DNA of 64,000 nucleotides from Sinorhizobium garamanticum (lineage in GTDB: Bacteria; Pseudomonadota; Alphaproteobacteria; Rhizobiales; Rhizobiaceae), in the NCBI RefSeq assembly GCF_029892065.1, contig NZ_CP120373.1:1609501-1673500 (forward strand), read 5' to 3'. The position numbers were made by a program, and so were the translations under genes. The notes under the pieces were generated by a model. The model did no database searches. It was not told where the DNA came from and saw only the letters and a list, made by a program, of their open reading frames with translations. Of the stretch, positions 27,178 to 36,449 are shown in pieces (within the stretch, counting starts at the first letter, position 1; each line of letters begins with the position of its first letter).

Positions 27178-30060
27178 ATGTCTCTCATTCATGAAATCGA
27201 CTATGGCACTCCTGCTTCGAAATCCGAAAAGCTGGTGACGCTAACGATCGACGGGCGCGAGATCACCGTGCCGGAGGGCACCTCGATCATGCGCGCGGCG
27301 ATGGAAGCCGGCATCGAGGTGCCGAAACTCTGTGCCTCCGACATGATGGACGCCTTCGGGTCCTGCCGCCTCTGTCTCGTCGGGATCGAGGGACGCGCCG
27401 GCATGCCGGCTTCCTGCACGACGCCGGTCGCGCCGGGCATCAGCGTTTCCACCCAGACCCAGCGGTTGAAGGACGTCCGCCGCGGCGTGATGGAGCTTTA
27501 TATCTCCGACCACCCGCTCGACTGCCTGACCTGCGCGGCCAACGGCGATTGCGAACTGCAGGACATGGCCGGCGCCGTGGGCCTGCGCGACGTGCGTTAC
27601 GGCTATGACGGGGCGAACCACGTCACGGCGCGCAACAATGGCGGCGAGATCAATCTGAAATGGGCGCCGAAGGACGAATCCAATCCCTATTTCGCCTTCG
27701 ATCCGGCGAAATGCATCGTCTGCTCGCGCTGTGTTCGCGCCTGCGAGGAGGTACAAGGCACCTTTGCGCTGACGATCGGCGGGCGCGGCTTCGATTCGCG
27801 CGTTGCCGCGGGCATGAACGAGGATTTCGTTTCCTCCGAATGCGTCTCCTGCGGCGCCTGCGTGCAGGCCTGCCCGACGGCGACGCTGACCGAAAAATCG
27901 GTGATCGAGATCGGCCAGCCGGAACATTCGGTGGTCACCACCTGCGCCTATTGCGGCGTCGGCTGCTCCTTCAAGGCGGAGATGCGCGGCGAGGAACTGG
28001 TGCGGATGGTGCCGTGGAAGGACGGCCAGGCTAACCGCGGCCATTCCTGCGTCAAGGGCCGCTTCGCCTACGGCTATTCGAGCCACAAGGACCGCATCCT
28101 CAATCCGATGATCCGCGAGAAGATCACCGATCCCTGGCGCGAGGTCACCTGGGAAGAGGCTTTTGCGCACGTCGCCTCCGAATTCCGCCGTATCCAGTAT
28201 CAGTACGGCCGAGATTCTGTCGGCGGCATCACCTCGTCGCGCTGCACCAACGAGGAGACCTATCTGGTGCAGAAGCTGGTGCGCGCCGGCTTCGGCAACA
28301 ACAATGTCGACACCTGCGCCCGCGTCTGCCACTCGCCCACCGGCTACGGCCTTAACCAGACCTTCGGCACCTCGGCAGGCACGCAGGATTTCGACAGCGT
28401 TGAGCAGACGGATGTCGCCGTCATCATCGGCGCCAACCCGACCGACGGACATCCAGTCTTCGCCTCGCGGCTGAAAAAGCGGCTGCGCGAAGGCGCCAAG
28501 CTGATCGTCATCGATCCACGCCGGATTGACCTCGTTCGCTCCGCCCATGTCGAGGCCTCCTACCATCTGCCGCTGAAGCCCGGCACCAATGTCGCCATCC
28601 TGACGTCGATGGCACACGTGATCGTCACCGAGGGCCTCGCCAACGAAGCTTTCATCCGCGAGCGCTGTGACTGGTCGGAATATGAGGACTGGGCCGCATT
28701 CGTCGCCGAGCCATATCACAGCCCGGAAGCGACCGAAGCCTATACCGGCGTTCCGGCCGAACTGGTGCGCGGCGCGGCGCGCCTGTACGCCACCGGCGGC
28801 AACGGCGCCATCTACTACGGCCTTGGCGTCACCGAGCACAGCCAGGGCTCGACCACCGTTATGGCGATCGCCAACCTCGCCATGGTGACCGGCAACATTG
28901 GCCGGCCCGGTGTCGGCGTCAATCCGCTGCGCGGCCAGAACAACGTGCAGGGCTCCTGCGACATGGGCTCATTCCCGCACGAACTGCCCGGCTACAGGCA
29001 CATCTCCGATGATGCGACGCGTGACGTCTTCCAGAAACTCTGGGGCGTGACAATCAACAACGAGCCGGGCTTGCGCATCCCGAACATGCTTGATGCCGCC
29101 GTCGACGGGACCTTCAAGGCGCTCTACATCCAGGGCGAGGATATCCTTCAGTCGGATCCGGACACCAAGCATGTCGCTGCCGGTCTTGCAGCAATGGAAT
29201 GTGTCGTCGTGCACGACCTGTTCCTCAACGAAACGGCCAACTACGCCCACGTCTTCCTGCCGGGCTCGACCTTCCTCGAAAAGGACGGCACCTTCACCAA
29301 TGCCGAGCGGCGGATCAACCGCGTTCGGCGTGTCATGCGGCCGAAGAGCGGCTATGCGGATTGGGAGGTGACGCAGAAGCTCGCCCAGGCCATCGGGCTT
29401 AACTGGAACTATCGCCATCCATCCGAGATCATGGATGAGATCGCGGCGACGACGCCGACCTTCGCCATGGTTTCCTACGACTATCTGGACAAGATGGGCT
29501 CGGTGCAGTGGCCCTGCAACGAAAAGGCGCCGCTTGGTTCACCGATCATGCATGTCGATGGCTTTGTGCGCGGCAAGGGCAAGTTCATCCGCACCGAATT
29601 CGTCGCAACCGACGAGAAGACCGGTCCGCGCTTCCCGCTGTTGCTCACCACCGGCCGCATCCTCAGCCAGTACAATGTCGGCGCACAGACGCGGCGCACG
29701 GAGAACGTGATCTGGCACGCCGAAGACCGGCTGGAGATCCATCCGCACGATGCCGAGCAGCGCGGCATTCGCGACGGCGATTGGGTCAGGCTGGCCAGCC
29801 GTTCGGGTGAGACGACACTGAGGTCGCTGATCACCGATCGCGTCGCACCGGGCGTGGTCTATACGACCTTCCATCACCCGACGACGCAGGCGAACGTCAT
29901 CACCACCGACTTCACCGACTGGGCAACCAACTGCCCGGAATACAAGGTGACTGCGGTGCAAGTCTCGCCTTCGAACGGCCCCTCCGACTGGCAGCGCGAC
30001 TATGACGAGCAGGCTCGCCAGTCGCGGCGGATCGCTGGCAAGCTGGAGGCGGCGGAGTAG
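27178..30060 (+). CDS. fdsA: Formate dehydrogenase alpha subunit FdsA (molybdenum catalytic)
   Basis: The 960-residue catalytic subunit begins with a plant-type [2Fe-2S] domain and NuoG-like clusters (residues ~15-240; ferredoxin cysteines in 'CIVCSRCVRACE' and 'CVSCGACVQACP'). The molybdopterin part follows, with its own [4Fe-4S] cluster ('CAYCGVGCSF'). The molybdenum ligand is a cysteine in 'CARVCHSPT', followed by the conserved His; it is not selenocysteine. It oxidises formate to CO2 in the cytoplasm. ATG 27178 follows AGGAGG at seven bases; an adjacent TTG is not used. Confidence 0.95.
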   Translation: MSLIHEIDYGTPASKSEKLVTLTIDGREITVPEGTSIMRAAMEAGIEVPKLCASDMMDAFGSCRLCLVGIEGRAGMPASCTTPVAPGISVSTQTQRLKDVRRGVMELYISDHPLDCLTCAANGDCELQDMAGAVGLRDVRYGYDGANHVTARNNGGEINLKWAPKDESNPYFAFDPAKCIVCSRCVRACEEVQGTFALTIGGRGFDSRVAAGMNEDFVSSECVSCGACVQACPTATLTEKSVIEIGQPEHSVVTTCAYCGVGCSFKAEMRGEELVRMVPWKDGQANRGHSCVKGRFAYGYSSHKDRILNPMIREKITDPWREVTWEEAFAHVASEFRRIQYQYGRDSVGGITSSRCTNEETYLVQKLVRAGFGNNNVDTCARVCHSPTGYGLNQTFGTSAGTQDFDSVEQTDVAVIIGANPTDGHPVFASRLKKRLREGAKLIVIDPRRIDLVRSAHVEASYHLPLKPGTNVAILTSMAHVIVTEGLANEAFIRERCDWSEYEDWAAFVAEPYHSPEATEAYTGVPAELVRGAARLYATGGNGAIYYGLGVTEHSQGSTTVMAIANLAMVTGNIGRPGVGVNPLRGQNNVQGSCDMGSFPHELPGYRHISDDATRDVFQKLWGVTINNEPGLRIPNMLDAAVDGTFKALYIQGEDILQSDPDTKHVAAGLAAMECVVVHDLFLNETANYAHVFLPGSTFLEKDGTFTNAERRINRVRRVMRPKSGYADWEVTQKLAQAIGLNWNYRHPSEIMDEIAATTPTFAMVSYDYLDKMGSVQWPCNEKAPLGSPIMHVDGFVRGKGKFIRTEFVATDEKTGPRFPLLLTTGRILSQYNVGAQTRRTENVIWHAEDRLEIHPHDAEQRGIRDGDWVRLASRSGETTLRSLITDRVAPGVVYTTFHHPTTQANVITTDFTDWATNCPEYKVTAVQVSPSNGPSDWQRDYDEQARQSRRIAGKLEAAE

Positions 30061-30081
30061 GGGAGTGCGGGAGCACGTCGC

Positions 30082-30909
30082 ATGAGCGGTATCAAGACAA
30101 GCGTGAAAGTGGCCGAATCCGCTCGCCGCGCCGGTACCCTCGTCGCCGGGTCACGGGTGGTGCCGGAGGAGACGCCGATCGCGTTGACCTATGGCGGCTC
30201 CACCCACGCGGTGATGATGGCGACGCCCGGCGATTTCGAGGATTTTGCCGTCGGCTTCAGCATGACCGAAGGCATCATCACCGAACCGGACCAGATCGAG
30301 GCTGTCGACGTCGTGGCCGAGGACAAGGGCATCGACCTGCAGATCACGCTTCGGGACGAAGAGAACGACATGCTGCGGCAGCGGCGCCGGCACATGGCCG
30401 GTCCGGTCGGTTGCGGTCTTTGCGGCATCGAATCGATCGAGCAGGCTGTTCGCCCTACTCCGGATGTCTCGAGAGCGGCGCTCCGGCTTTCGCAGGCCGA
30501 CGTCGTCAAGGCCGTAGCACTTCTCAACGGCCAGCAACCTCTGCATGTCGAGACGCGCGCGGTACATGGCGCGGCGTTCTACGTGCCGGGAAGGGGCCTG
30601 ATTGCCGTACGCGAGGATGTCGGACGCCACAATGCGCTCGACAAGCTTGTCGGTGCGGCGGCGCGTGCCGGCTTCAAGGGCGGTGAGGGTGCCGTCGTCG
30701 TCACCTCGCGCGTATCGGTCGAGATGGTTCAGAAGACTGCGATCATCGGGAGCCCGGTGATCATTGCGATTTCGGCGCCGACGGCGCTTGCCATTCGCAC
30801 GGCGGAAGAGGCGGGCATGACGCTCATCGCGCTCGTGCGCGGCGACGAATTCGAGATCTTCACCCATGCCGCGCGCATACATTCCGGAGCTGTTGCCGAT
30901 GTCGCCTGA
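30082..30909 (+). CDS. fdsC: Formate dehydrogenase accessory sulfurtransferase FdhD/FdsC
   Basis: The 275-residue protein is of the FdhD family, which sulfurates the molybdenum cofactor before insertion into the catalytic subunit. The family CxxC is seen in 'GCGLCGIESIEQ'. 'REDVGRHNALDKLVG' is the conserved cofactor-binding stretch. It lies 21 bases after fdsA and its end overlaps fdsD, as in other fds operons. Confidence 0.93.
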   Translation: MSGIKTSVKVAESARRAGTLVAGSRVVPEETPIALTYGGSTHAVMMATPGDFEDFAVGFSMTEGIITEPDQIEAVDVVAEDKGIDLQITLRDEENDMLRQRRRHMAGPVGCGLCGIESIEQAVRPTPDVSRAALRLSQADVVKAVALLNGQQPLHVETRAVHGAAFYVPGRGLIAVREDVGRHNALDKLVGAAARAGFKGGEGAVVVTSRVSVEMVQKTAIIGSPVIIAISAPTALAIRTAEEAGMTLIALVRGDEFEIFTHAARIHSGAVADVA

Positions 30910-31129
30910 TACCAATGCCAAGCTCATCTACATGGCCAACCAGATCGCCACGTTCTTCAAGAGCCAACCGGCAGCGGAAGCGGCGGAGGGCGTTGCGACC
31001 CATATCAACAAATATTGGGAGCCGCGCATGCGCCGCAAGCTGTTCGAGCACATCGAGGCCGGCGGCGAGGGGCTGAACCCGCTGGTGCTCGAGGCGGCCG
31101 CGAAGATTCGCCGTCCGGAAGCGGCGTAG
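30899..31129 (+). CDS. fdsD: Formate dehydrogenase delta subunit FdsD
   Basis: The 76-residue small subunit of the NAD-dependent molybdenum formate dehydrogenase contains 'MANQIATFF' and 'HINKYWEPRMR', which I recognise from FdsD. ATG 30899 lies inside the end of fdsC (overlap 11 bases) with CCGGAG upstream; an earlier in-frame start at 30866 is possible but adds an unlike N-terminus. It is the last gene of the operon. Confidence 0.88.
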   Translation: MSPDTNAKLIYMANQIATFFKSQPAAEAAEGVATHINKYWEPRMRRKLFEHIEAGGEGLNPLVLEAAAKIRRPEAA

Positions 31130-31183
31130 CGGCCGCTAAGGACCCCGCGTGAAACCCAAACTTACCTGTCGTCGAACGAAAGA

Positions 31184-31209
31184 GGCCGCCTCACCGTGGT
31201 GAGACGGCC
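31184..31209 (-). terminator. Hairpin terminator between fdsD and cheW
   Basis: Stem GGCCG and CTCACC pairs with GGTGAG and CGGCC with one mismatch and a GT loop. On the minus strand it is followed by CTCTTTCG, so it can end the cheW transcript. On the plus strand it also lies 54 bases after fdsD and may slow read-through from there. Confidence 0.6.
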
Positions 31210-31233
31210 GGCATCCAAGAATGATCAAAAATC

Positions 31234-31713
31234 TCAGGCGGCGAGTTCTTCCACGTCCCGTTCCTTGAACATGCGGGCAAGATTCAGGAAGCAGATCATG
31301 CCCGATTCATTGGCGATGATGCCTTCCGCGAAGCTCTTGTCGAAGGAAGCCGTCACCTCCGGCACCGGCTGAACCTGGCTGCCCTGAACGGTGAGAATGT
31401 CGGAGACGCGATCGACGACGAGGCCGATAACCATGTTGTGCACTTCGGCGACGACGATCGCGCTGCGTTCGTTGGCGACCGTCGATTTCATTCCGAGCTT
31501 GTGGGCAAGATCGATGATCGGGATCACCGTGCCGCGCAGGTTCATCACGCCGATCACTTCCGGCGGTGAGTGCGGAATGGGTGTCGACGGCGCCCAGCCG
31601 CGGATTTCACGGATCGTCGTGGTTTTGACGCAGAATTCCTGATCGTGAAGACGGAACGCTATGATTTCCAGCGTCTCGCCGTCAAATCCGGCCGTTCTCA
31701 ATGTTCCTGTCAT
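31234..31713 (-). CDS. cheW: CheW-like chemotaxis coupling protein
   Basis: This 159-residue protein is a single CheW domain. 'IIAFRLHDQEFCVKTTTIREI' is the first strand pair, and 'GVMNLRGTVIPIIDLAHKLG' is the hallmark segment that contacts CheA and the receptor. It couples chemoreceptors to the CheA kinase at the inner membrane. It stands alone here, without cheA or mcp genes, so it is an orphan CheW working with a cluster elsewhere. No link to formate dehydrogenase is implied; the genes are convergent. Confidence 0.9.
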   Translation of the reverse strand: MTGTLRTAGFDGETLEIIAFRLHDQEFCVKTTTIREIRGWAPSTPIPHSPPEVIGVMNLRGTVIPIIDLAHKLGMKSTVANERSAIVVAEVHNMVIGLVVDRVSDILTVQGSQVQPVPEVTASFDKSFAEGIIANESGMICFLNLARMFKERDVEELAA

Positions 31714-31953
31714 CGAAGGTCCTTCCAGCTTTCCGGTCGACGCCTCCTGCGGATGCTGCGGGCAAGCGCAGCTTCCAGCAAATCAGGAGGTGCCGTTAGA
31801 TCCGCCGAGGACATCCGGCGAGGCGCAAGCTGCATCATGCGCGGAGAAACCCGCTTTGCGCTTTGGGAGCTAGTCTAAGCCGGGATTCGTTAAGACTTGC
31901 TTTTGAGAAGGATGCGAGCCGCCCCGATGCCGGGACGGATCGGAAGGATGGTG

Positions 31954-33159
31954 TCACGCAGAGGCGAGCACGGCCGCGAAATGTTCGACCGCCCAATCGA
32001 CCTGGTCCTCTGTGATGACGAGCGGCGGGGCGATGCGGATCGTGTCGCCATGGGTGTCCTTGGCGAGAATGCCGCGCGCCTTCAGTGCCTCGCAATATTT
32101 GCGGGCGCCGCCCGCTTCCGGAACCAGCTCGACCGCGAGCATGAGACCGCGGCCGCGAACTTCCTTGATGATGTTGGAGCGGACATCCCGCAGGCCGTTC
32201 TGGAAGCGCTCGCCCATCCGGGCGGAATTTTCGATCATGCCCTCCTCGGTGAGTGCCTTCAGCGCCGCCCGGGCAATCGCGCAGGCAAGCGGATTGCCGC
32301 CGAAAGTCGAACCATGCTGGCCCGGTTTCAAAACGCCGAGCACCTCCGAATTCGAAAGCACGGCGGAGACCGGATAGAAGCCGCCGGACAACGCCTTGCC
32401 GATCAGTGTCACATCCGCCTCGATGCCCTCATGCTCTTCTGCAAGCAGCTTGCCGGTGCGGCCGAGACCGGTCTGGATTTCGTCGAGAATGAGCGTAATG
32501 CCATGCTTCGTGCAGAGGTCACGAACCCCGGCAAAATATCCAACTGGCGGCACGATCACGCCAGCTTCGCCCTGGATCGGCTCGACGAGGAACGCAACCG
32601 TATTTTCGCTGATCGCTTCGCGGAAGGCGTCGATGTCGCCGAAGGGAACGATCTTGAAACCCGGCGCGAAAGGCCCGAAGCCGATGCGGGCGTCCGGGTC
32701 GGTCGAAAAGCCGACGATGCCCATCGTACGGCCGTGGAAGTTGTTGGAGCAGACGATGATTTCGGCCTTGTCGTCGGCGACGCCCTTGACCTCGTATCCC
32801 CATTTGCGCACGGCCTTGATGGCGGTCTCGACCGCTTCGGCGCCGGAGTTCATCGGCAGCACCTTGTGCGAACCGGTGAGCGCCGCGATCTCCTCATAGA
32901 AATGCGCAAGCTGGTCGTTGCGGAAGGCGCGCGAGGTGAGCGTCAGCTTCTGCGCCTGTTCGATCATCGCCCTGAAGATCTTCGGATGACAATGGCCCTG
33001 GTTGACGGCGGAATAGGCCGAGAGGCAGTCGAGATAGCGATTGCCGTCGACGTCCCAGACATAGACGCCTTCGCCGCGCGAAAGCACGACGTCGAGTGGC
33101 TTGTAGTTATGGGCGCCCAGCCGGTATTCGGTTTCGATCAGGGCTTCAGTTGTTGTCAT
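31954..33159 (-). CDS. rocD: Ornithine aminotransferase
   Basis: This 401-residue fold-type I PLP enzyme transfers the delta-amino group of ornithine to 2-oxoglutarate, giving glutamate-5-semialdehyde. '[18 protein letters not shown]' near the N-terminus is typical of ornithine aminotransferases, '[11 protein letters not shown]' holds the PLP-binding Asp, and '[12 protein letters not shown]' the Schiff-base Lys. ATG 33159 follows GGAGG at seven bases. It lies 74 bases after argI on the same strand, so arginase and this enzyme form a two-step arginine breakdown operon. Confidence 0.92.
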   Translation of the reverse strand: MTTTEALIETEYRLGAHNYKPLDVVLSRGEGVYVWDVDGNRYLDCLSAYSAVNQGHCHPKIFRAMIEQAQKLTLTSRAFRNDQLAHFYEEIAALTGSHKVLPMNSGAEAVETAIKAVRKWGYEVKGVADDKAEIIVCSNNFHGRTMGIVGFSTDPDARIGFGPFAPGFKIVPFGDIDAFREAISENTVAFLVEPIQGEAGVIVPPVGYFAGVRDLCTKHGITLILDEIQTGLGRTGKLLAEEHEGIEADVTLIGKALSGGFYPVSAVLSNSEVLGVLKPGQHGSTFGGNPLACAIARAALKALTEEGMIENSARMGERFQNGLRDVRSNIIKEVRGRGLMLAVELVPEAGGARKYCEALKARGILAKDTHGDTIRIAPPLVITEDQVDWAVEHFAAVLASA

Positions 33160-33233
33160 CAATGATCCTCCGGTTGTGTCATGGCGCCGCGCTCGTGGGC
33201 ATGCGCGGGATCGCCGGGACGTCTTAGTCACGT

Positions 33234-34157
33234 TCAGGCGCTGCGGGTCGGCCGGTCGAGAATGCGGCGGCCGAAGAGACTTGCCGTCAGCTCGACCAGG
33301 ACGCGGGCGCTCTTGCCGCGGTCGTCGAGGAAGGGGTTGAGTTCGACGACGTCGAGCGATGAGACGAGATCGCTGTCGCAGAGCATCTCCATGATCAGAT
33401 GAGCTTCGCGGAATGTCGCACCGCCCGGCACCGTGGTGCCGACACCAGGTGCAATTTCCGGATCCATGAAATCGACGTCGAGGCTCACATGCAGGAGGCC
33501 GTTGGCGGCGCGGACCTCATCGAGGATCTGACGCATGATGTGGGCCATGCCAATCTCGTCGACGGCGCGCATGTCGTAGACATTGACGCCGTGCTCGGCG
33601 ATCTCCTCGCGCTCGCGCGCATCGACCGAGCGAATGCCGATCTGATAGACCCTCGTCGGGTCGACCAGCGGCCGATCGCTGGCGAGGATCGGGGCGAATT
33701 CCGCCTCGCCGCAGAAGAAGGCAACGGGCATGCCATGCATGTTGCCGGAGGGCGAAGTGACCGGCGAATTGAAGTCGGCATGCGCATCGAGCCAGAGGAC
33801 GAAAAGCGGCCGGCCGACCGCATCGGCGTGGCGCGCCATGCCGGAGACGCTGCCCATGGAAAGCGCATGGTCGCCACCGAGGATGATCGGGAAATGTCCC
33901 TTGCGGGCGACGTCGTGTACGGCATCGTTCAGCGCCCGGGCAAAGGCTGCGACCATCTGCAGATTGTTGGCGCGCGGATGATTGGCGAGGTCGCGTGCCG
34001 GCAGCGGCCGGACATCGCCTTCGTCGTGAACCGTATGGCCGAGTTCGGCCAGAACCGTGTCGATGCCGGCGATCCTCAGCGCCGTCGGGCCCATGGCCGC
34101 GCCGCGCCGTCCGGAGCCTTCTTCGATGGGTGCGCCGATCAAGGTGATGGTCTTCAT
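33234..34157 (-). CDS. argI: Arginase
   Basis: The 307-residue ureohydrolase splits arginine into ornithine and urea. The Mn-binding motifs are 'GGDHALSMG', 'LDAHADFN' and '[14 protein letters not shown]'. The N-terminal '[19 protein letters not shown]' is typical of arginase rather than agmatinase. ATG 34157 is preceded by a purine-rich AGGAAGG region. It is divergent from an Lrp-type regulator 140 bases away, the likely controller. Confidence 0.93.
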   Translation of the reverse strand: MKTITLIGAPIEEGSGRRGAAMGPTALRIAGIDTVLAELGHTVHDEGDVRPLPARDLANHPRANNLQMVAAFARALNDAVHDVARKGHFPIILGGDHALSMGSVSGMARHADAVGRPLFVLWLDAHADFNSPVTSPSGNMHGMPVAFFCGEAEFAPILASDRPLVDPTRVYQIGIRSVDAREREEIAEHGVNVYDMRAVDEIGMAHIMRQILDEVRAANGLLHVSLDVDFMDPEIAPGVGTTVPGGATFREAHLIMEMLCDSDLVSSLDVVELNPFLDDRGKSARVLVELTASLFGRRILDRPTRSA

Positions 34158-34274
34158 TTCCGCCTTTTCCTTCCTCTGATTCCCCGCAAGAATGGCGCGG
34201 ATTATCGTCAAAAGGCGTGACAGCAAAAAGATGGAAAACTGTCGATTGGAAGGCTATCATCGCCATATTGATAA

Positions 34275-34286
34275 GGCAAATTTGCC
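34275..34286. promoter_or_regulatory. GGCAAATTTGCC palindrome between argI and lrp gene
   Basis: This perfect 12-base palindrome lies 11 bases before the regulator start and 117 bases before the argI start. It is A/T-centred like Lrp-family sites. I infer an autoregulatory and argI-rocD control site. Confidence 0.5.
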
Positions 34287-34297
34287 AAATTGAGAAC

Positions 34298-34732
34298 ATG
34301 GACGATCTCGACCAAACCCTCATCAGCGCGCTCAGACAGAATGCGCGCATACCGGTCTCGACGCTTTCGGCAATGACGGGCGTGTCGCGCGCGACTGTCG
34401 CCGCACGCATCGATCGGCTGGTGGCGAACGGAACAATTGCTGCCTTCACGATCCGGACCGGCTCGGAAATTCCGACGTCCGGTGTGCGCGCCGTCGTCAT
34501 GATCGAAGTTCACGGCAAGATGGCCGACCGCGTCGCGGATCAGTTGCGCGGCTTGCCGCAGGTCAGGGCGCTGCACAGCACCAACGGGCGGTGGGATTTC
34601 ATCGCCGAGCTTGAGGATCGCGACCTCGTCAGCTTCGATGAAACGCTGAGGCGTATTCGGCTCATCGATGGAATCACTGTGACAGAGACCAATATCCTTC
34701 TGAAGACCAGCAAGATGAGCGGTGCGTTCTGA
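34298..34732 (+). CDS. Lrp/AsnC family regulator of arginine catabolism
   Basis: This 144-residue protein starts at 'MDDLDQTLISALRQNARI', the standard Lrp N-terminus, although the frame is open further upstream. The helix-turn-helix is at ~18-45 ('TGVSRATVAARIDRLV'), followed by a RAM domain with 'STNGRWDFIAELE'. Divergent from argI-rocD with a palindrome between, it most likely activates that operon in response to arginine or ornithine. The target is an inference from position. Confidence 0.87.
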   Translation: MDDLDQTLISALRQNARIPVSTLSAMTGVSRATVAARIDRLVANGTIAAFTIRTGSEIPTSGVRAVVMIEVHGKMADRVADQLRGLPQVRALHSTNGRWDFIAELEDRDLVSFDETLRRIRLIDGITVTETNILLKTSKMSGAF

Positions 34733-34925
34733 CGCTAGTGCAGCTGTCGGCGCCGTCCGTCTTTAGCGGCCGCAAGCGATTTTTGTTCTTGATTTGTTCT
34801 AATTCCCTTGTAAGATGTTCCACCTCAGCAAAACGAGAAGCATGAGGAAAGTGCGTGGCGTCCGCCCGCATCCCGTTCTATTTCATTGAAAATGATCACG
34901 TTCATCGCGATCCAGGGAGGTTGTC

Positions 34926-35402
34926 ATGGCCACGTACAATGGCGGCCCGGCACGGCAGATTTGCATAAAGCTGTTCGTCAGGCATGGGGACGAGGAGCGA
35001 GCGATCGCCTTCTATAGTGACGTCTTCGGCGCCGAGCTCCTGCAGCGCCATGAGTGGAGCGGCATCCTAACGAGCGCCGACCTTTGCCTCGGCGATTCCG
35101 TCTTCCGCATTGCCGGCGCCAATCCGCGCCGGGATGCCGAGCCGCGGCTTGGCGGACCGCGGTCGCCACATGCGCTCGGCACGACGGCGGCGATCCTAGA
35201 ACTGCATGTCGATGACGTGGATCGGGTGCTCGGACGAGCGATCGGTTCTGGCGCGAGCCTGCGCAATGCCGCCGAAACGCTGCCGACGGGAGATAGGGTC
35301 GGCGCCTTCATCGACCCGTTCGGACACATCTGGGCGTTGTTCACCGCCATTGACGAAAGCGAGGTGCTGGACGCGTTCGGGGTAGATCGAAACGCCGCTT
35401 GA
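34926..35402 (+). CDS. VOC-superfamily (glyoxalase-like) protein
   Basis: The 158-residue protein has the PhnB-like vicinal-oxygen-chelate fold: 'IKLFVRHGDEERAIAFYSDVFGAE' gives the first strand and helix, and 'VGAFIDPFGHIWALFT' the last strands. A GGGAGG ribosome site precedes ATG 34926. Members include glyoxalases, dioxygenases and antibiotic-binding proteins, so the reaction cannot be named. It is a single gene with no visible operon partner. Confidence 0.82.
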   Translation: MATYNGGPARQICIKLFVRHGDEERAIAFYSDVFGAELLQRHEWSGILTSADLCLGDSVFRIAGANPRRDAEPRLGGPRSPHALGTTAAILELHVDDVDRVLGRAIGSGASLRNAAETLPTGDRVGAFIDPFGHIWALFTAIDESEVLDAFGVDRNAA

Positions 35403-35415
35403 TGTGAGGTTTACT

Positions 35416-35473
35416 GCTCACCACCTTCCCAATCCCTTTCCCCTTGTCAGGAGTGGGGAGGGGCCGGGTGAGC
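35416..35473. repeat. Palindromic element after the VOC gene
   Basis: Outer arms GCTCACC and GGTGAGC close an interior with CCCTTTCCCC and GGGGAGGGG stretches that can also pair. It resembles a shortened RIME1-type element and may serve as a transcript end for the VOC gene and the convergent kinase gene. Confidence 0.5.
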
Positions 35474-35504
35474 AGCCGGAAGCCGTCGGCTTTCGTCGTT
35501 CACT

Positions 35505-36284
35505 CTAGAAAAACTCGTCCAAAAGGCAGTAAAAGGAAAGCTTCTCCGGATCGGGATTTGGCAGGCCGTATAGGCCGAGAAACGGCTGAACCCATTCTTT
35601 TCCCAGATTGTAGCTGATGCTTCGACAGGCCAGAGCGATGTCTTGGTGAAGATCCGCGACGCCAAGGCGACCGCAATCGATGAAGCCGGCGAATCGGCCC
35701 CCTTGCGCGACAATGTTGGGCAAGCAGGCATCGCCATGTGTCACCACCAACTGCTCATCTTTCGGGTTTCGTAGTTGAAGCTCGCCGAAGAGCTCTCGCG
35801 CCGTCCTTCCCTGCCGTTCGTCGTCGAAATCGTTTTCATCGACAAGGCCGGCGTCCATGCGCGCCTCTGCGGCGGCGATGCGGCTCCTTAGCCGGTGATC
35901 AAAGGGACATTTGGCCGGGTCGAGGCGGTGCAGGCTGCGCAGCGCATCGGCAAGAATGACGATGCGTTCGGCCGGCGACAGGCGAGAGGAGGCAAGATCG
36001 ATCCCCTCGATTGCTTCCACCAACAGCCAGCGTTGCCCTGCATGCTGCGCTTGGCCGAGAACTCGCGGACAGGGCAGGCCCTGTGCTGCGAGCCATTCAA
36101 GTCGCGCCGCCTCGTTTTCCAATTCGGCAAAAGGTCCTGACTTTTCATGTTTGACGACGAGTGGGGGCTGGCCATCGGCCCTGAGCAGGAGCACCGTGGA
36201 CGCGGATTGACCAAGCGTGTCTTTTTCAGAGGTATAGCCCGAAAGCCGGTCGCGGAACGCCGGCGGCAGATCGATCTCTTGCAT
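35505..36284 (-). CDS. APH(3')-type aminoglycoside phosphotransferase
   Basis: The 259-residue protein is close in length to APH(3')-II. The ATP-binding Lys is K45 ('LVVKHEK'). The catalytic loop 'VTHGDACLPN' gives D185 and N190, and 'GFIDCGRLGVAD' gives the metal-binding D203; the run through 'HQDIALACRSI' is almost that of APH(3') enzymes. It should phosphorylate the 3'-hydroxyl of kanamycin/neomycin-type antibiotics. ATG 36284 is where family similarity begins, though its ribosome site is weak. No mobile element is near and base composition looks native, so it is probably a resident chromosomal gene. Confidence 0.85.
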   Translation of the reverse strand: MQEIDLPPAFRDRLSGYTSEKDTLGQSASTVLLLRADGQPPLVVKHEKSGPFAELENEAARLEWLAAQGLPCPRVLGQAQHAGQRWLLVEAIEGIDLASSRLSPAERIVILADALRSLHRLDPAKCPFDHRLRSRIAAAEARMDAGLVDENDFDDERQGRTARELFGELQLRNPKDEQLVVTHGDACLPNIVAQGGRFAGFIDCGRLGVADLHQDIALACRSISYNLGKEWVQPFLGLYGLPNPDPEKLSFYCLLDEFF

Positions 36285-36449
36285 TTGTATGGGCGGCTCG
36301 ACAGGTTGATTTTGCAGTGAATTGTGTGGGCGCTGCAGTAGCCTCGCGGCCACAAGCGAGGCCAAGGGCCCGCCGCAGCCGCTCAGTCCCGGTCCCCGCT
36401 CACGGCAGAGACAGCCGCGGAGGGGAAACCGAAACAATCTTTGCTTCGC

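Noticed and set aside
27178..30060. Selenocysteine-type formate dehydrogenase
   Set aside because: The molybdenum ligand codon encodes Cys in 'CARVCHSPT' and there is no in-frame TGA.
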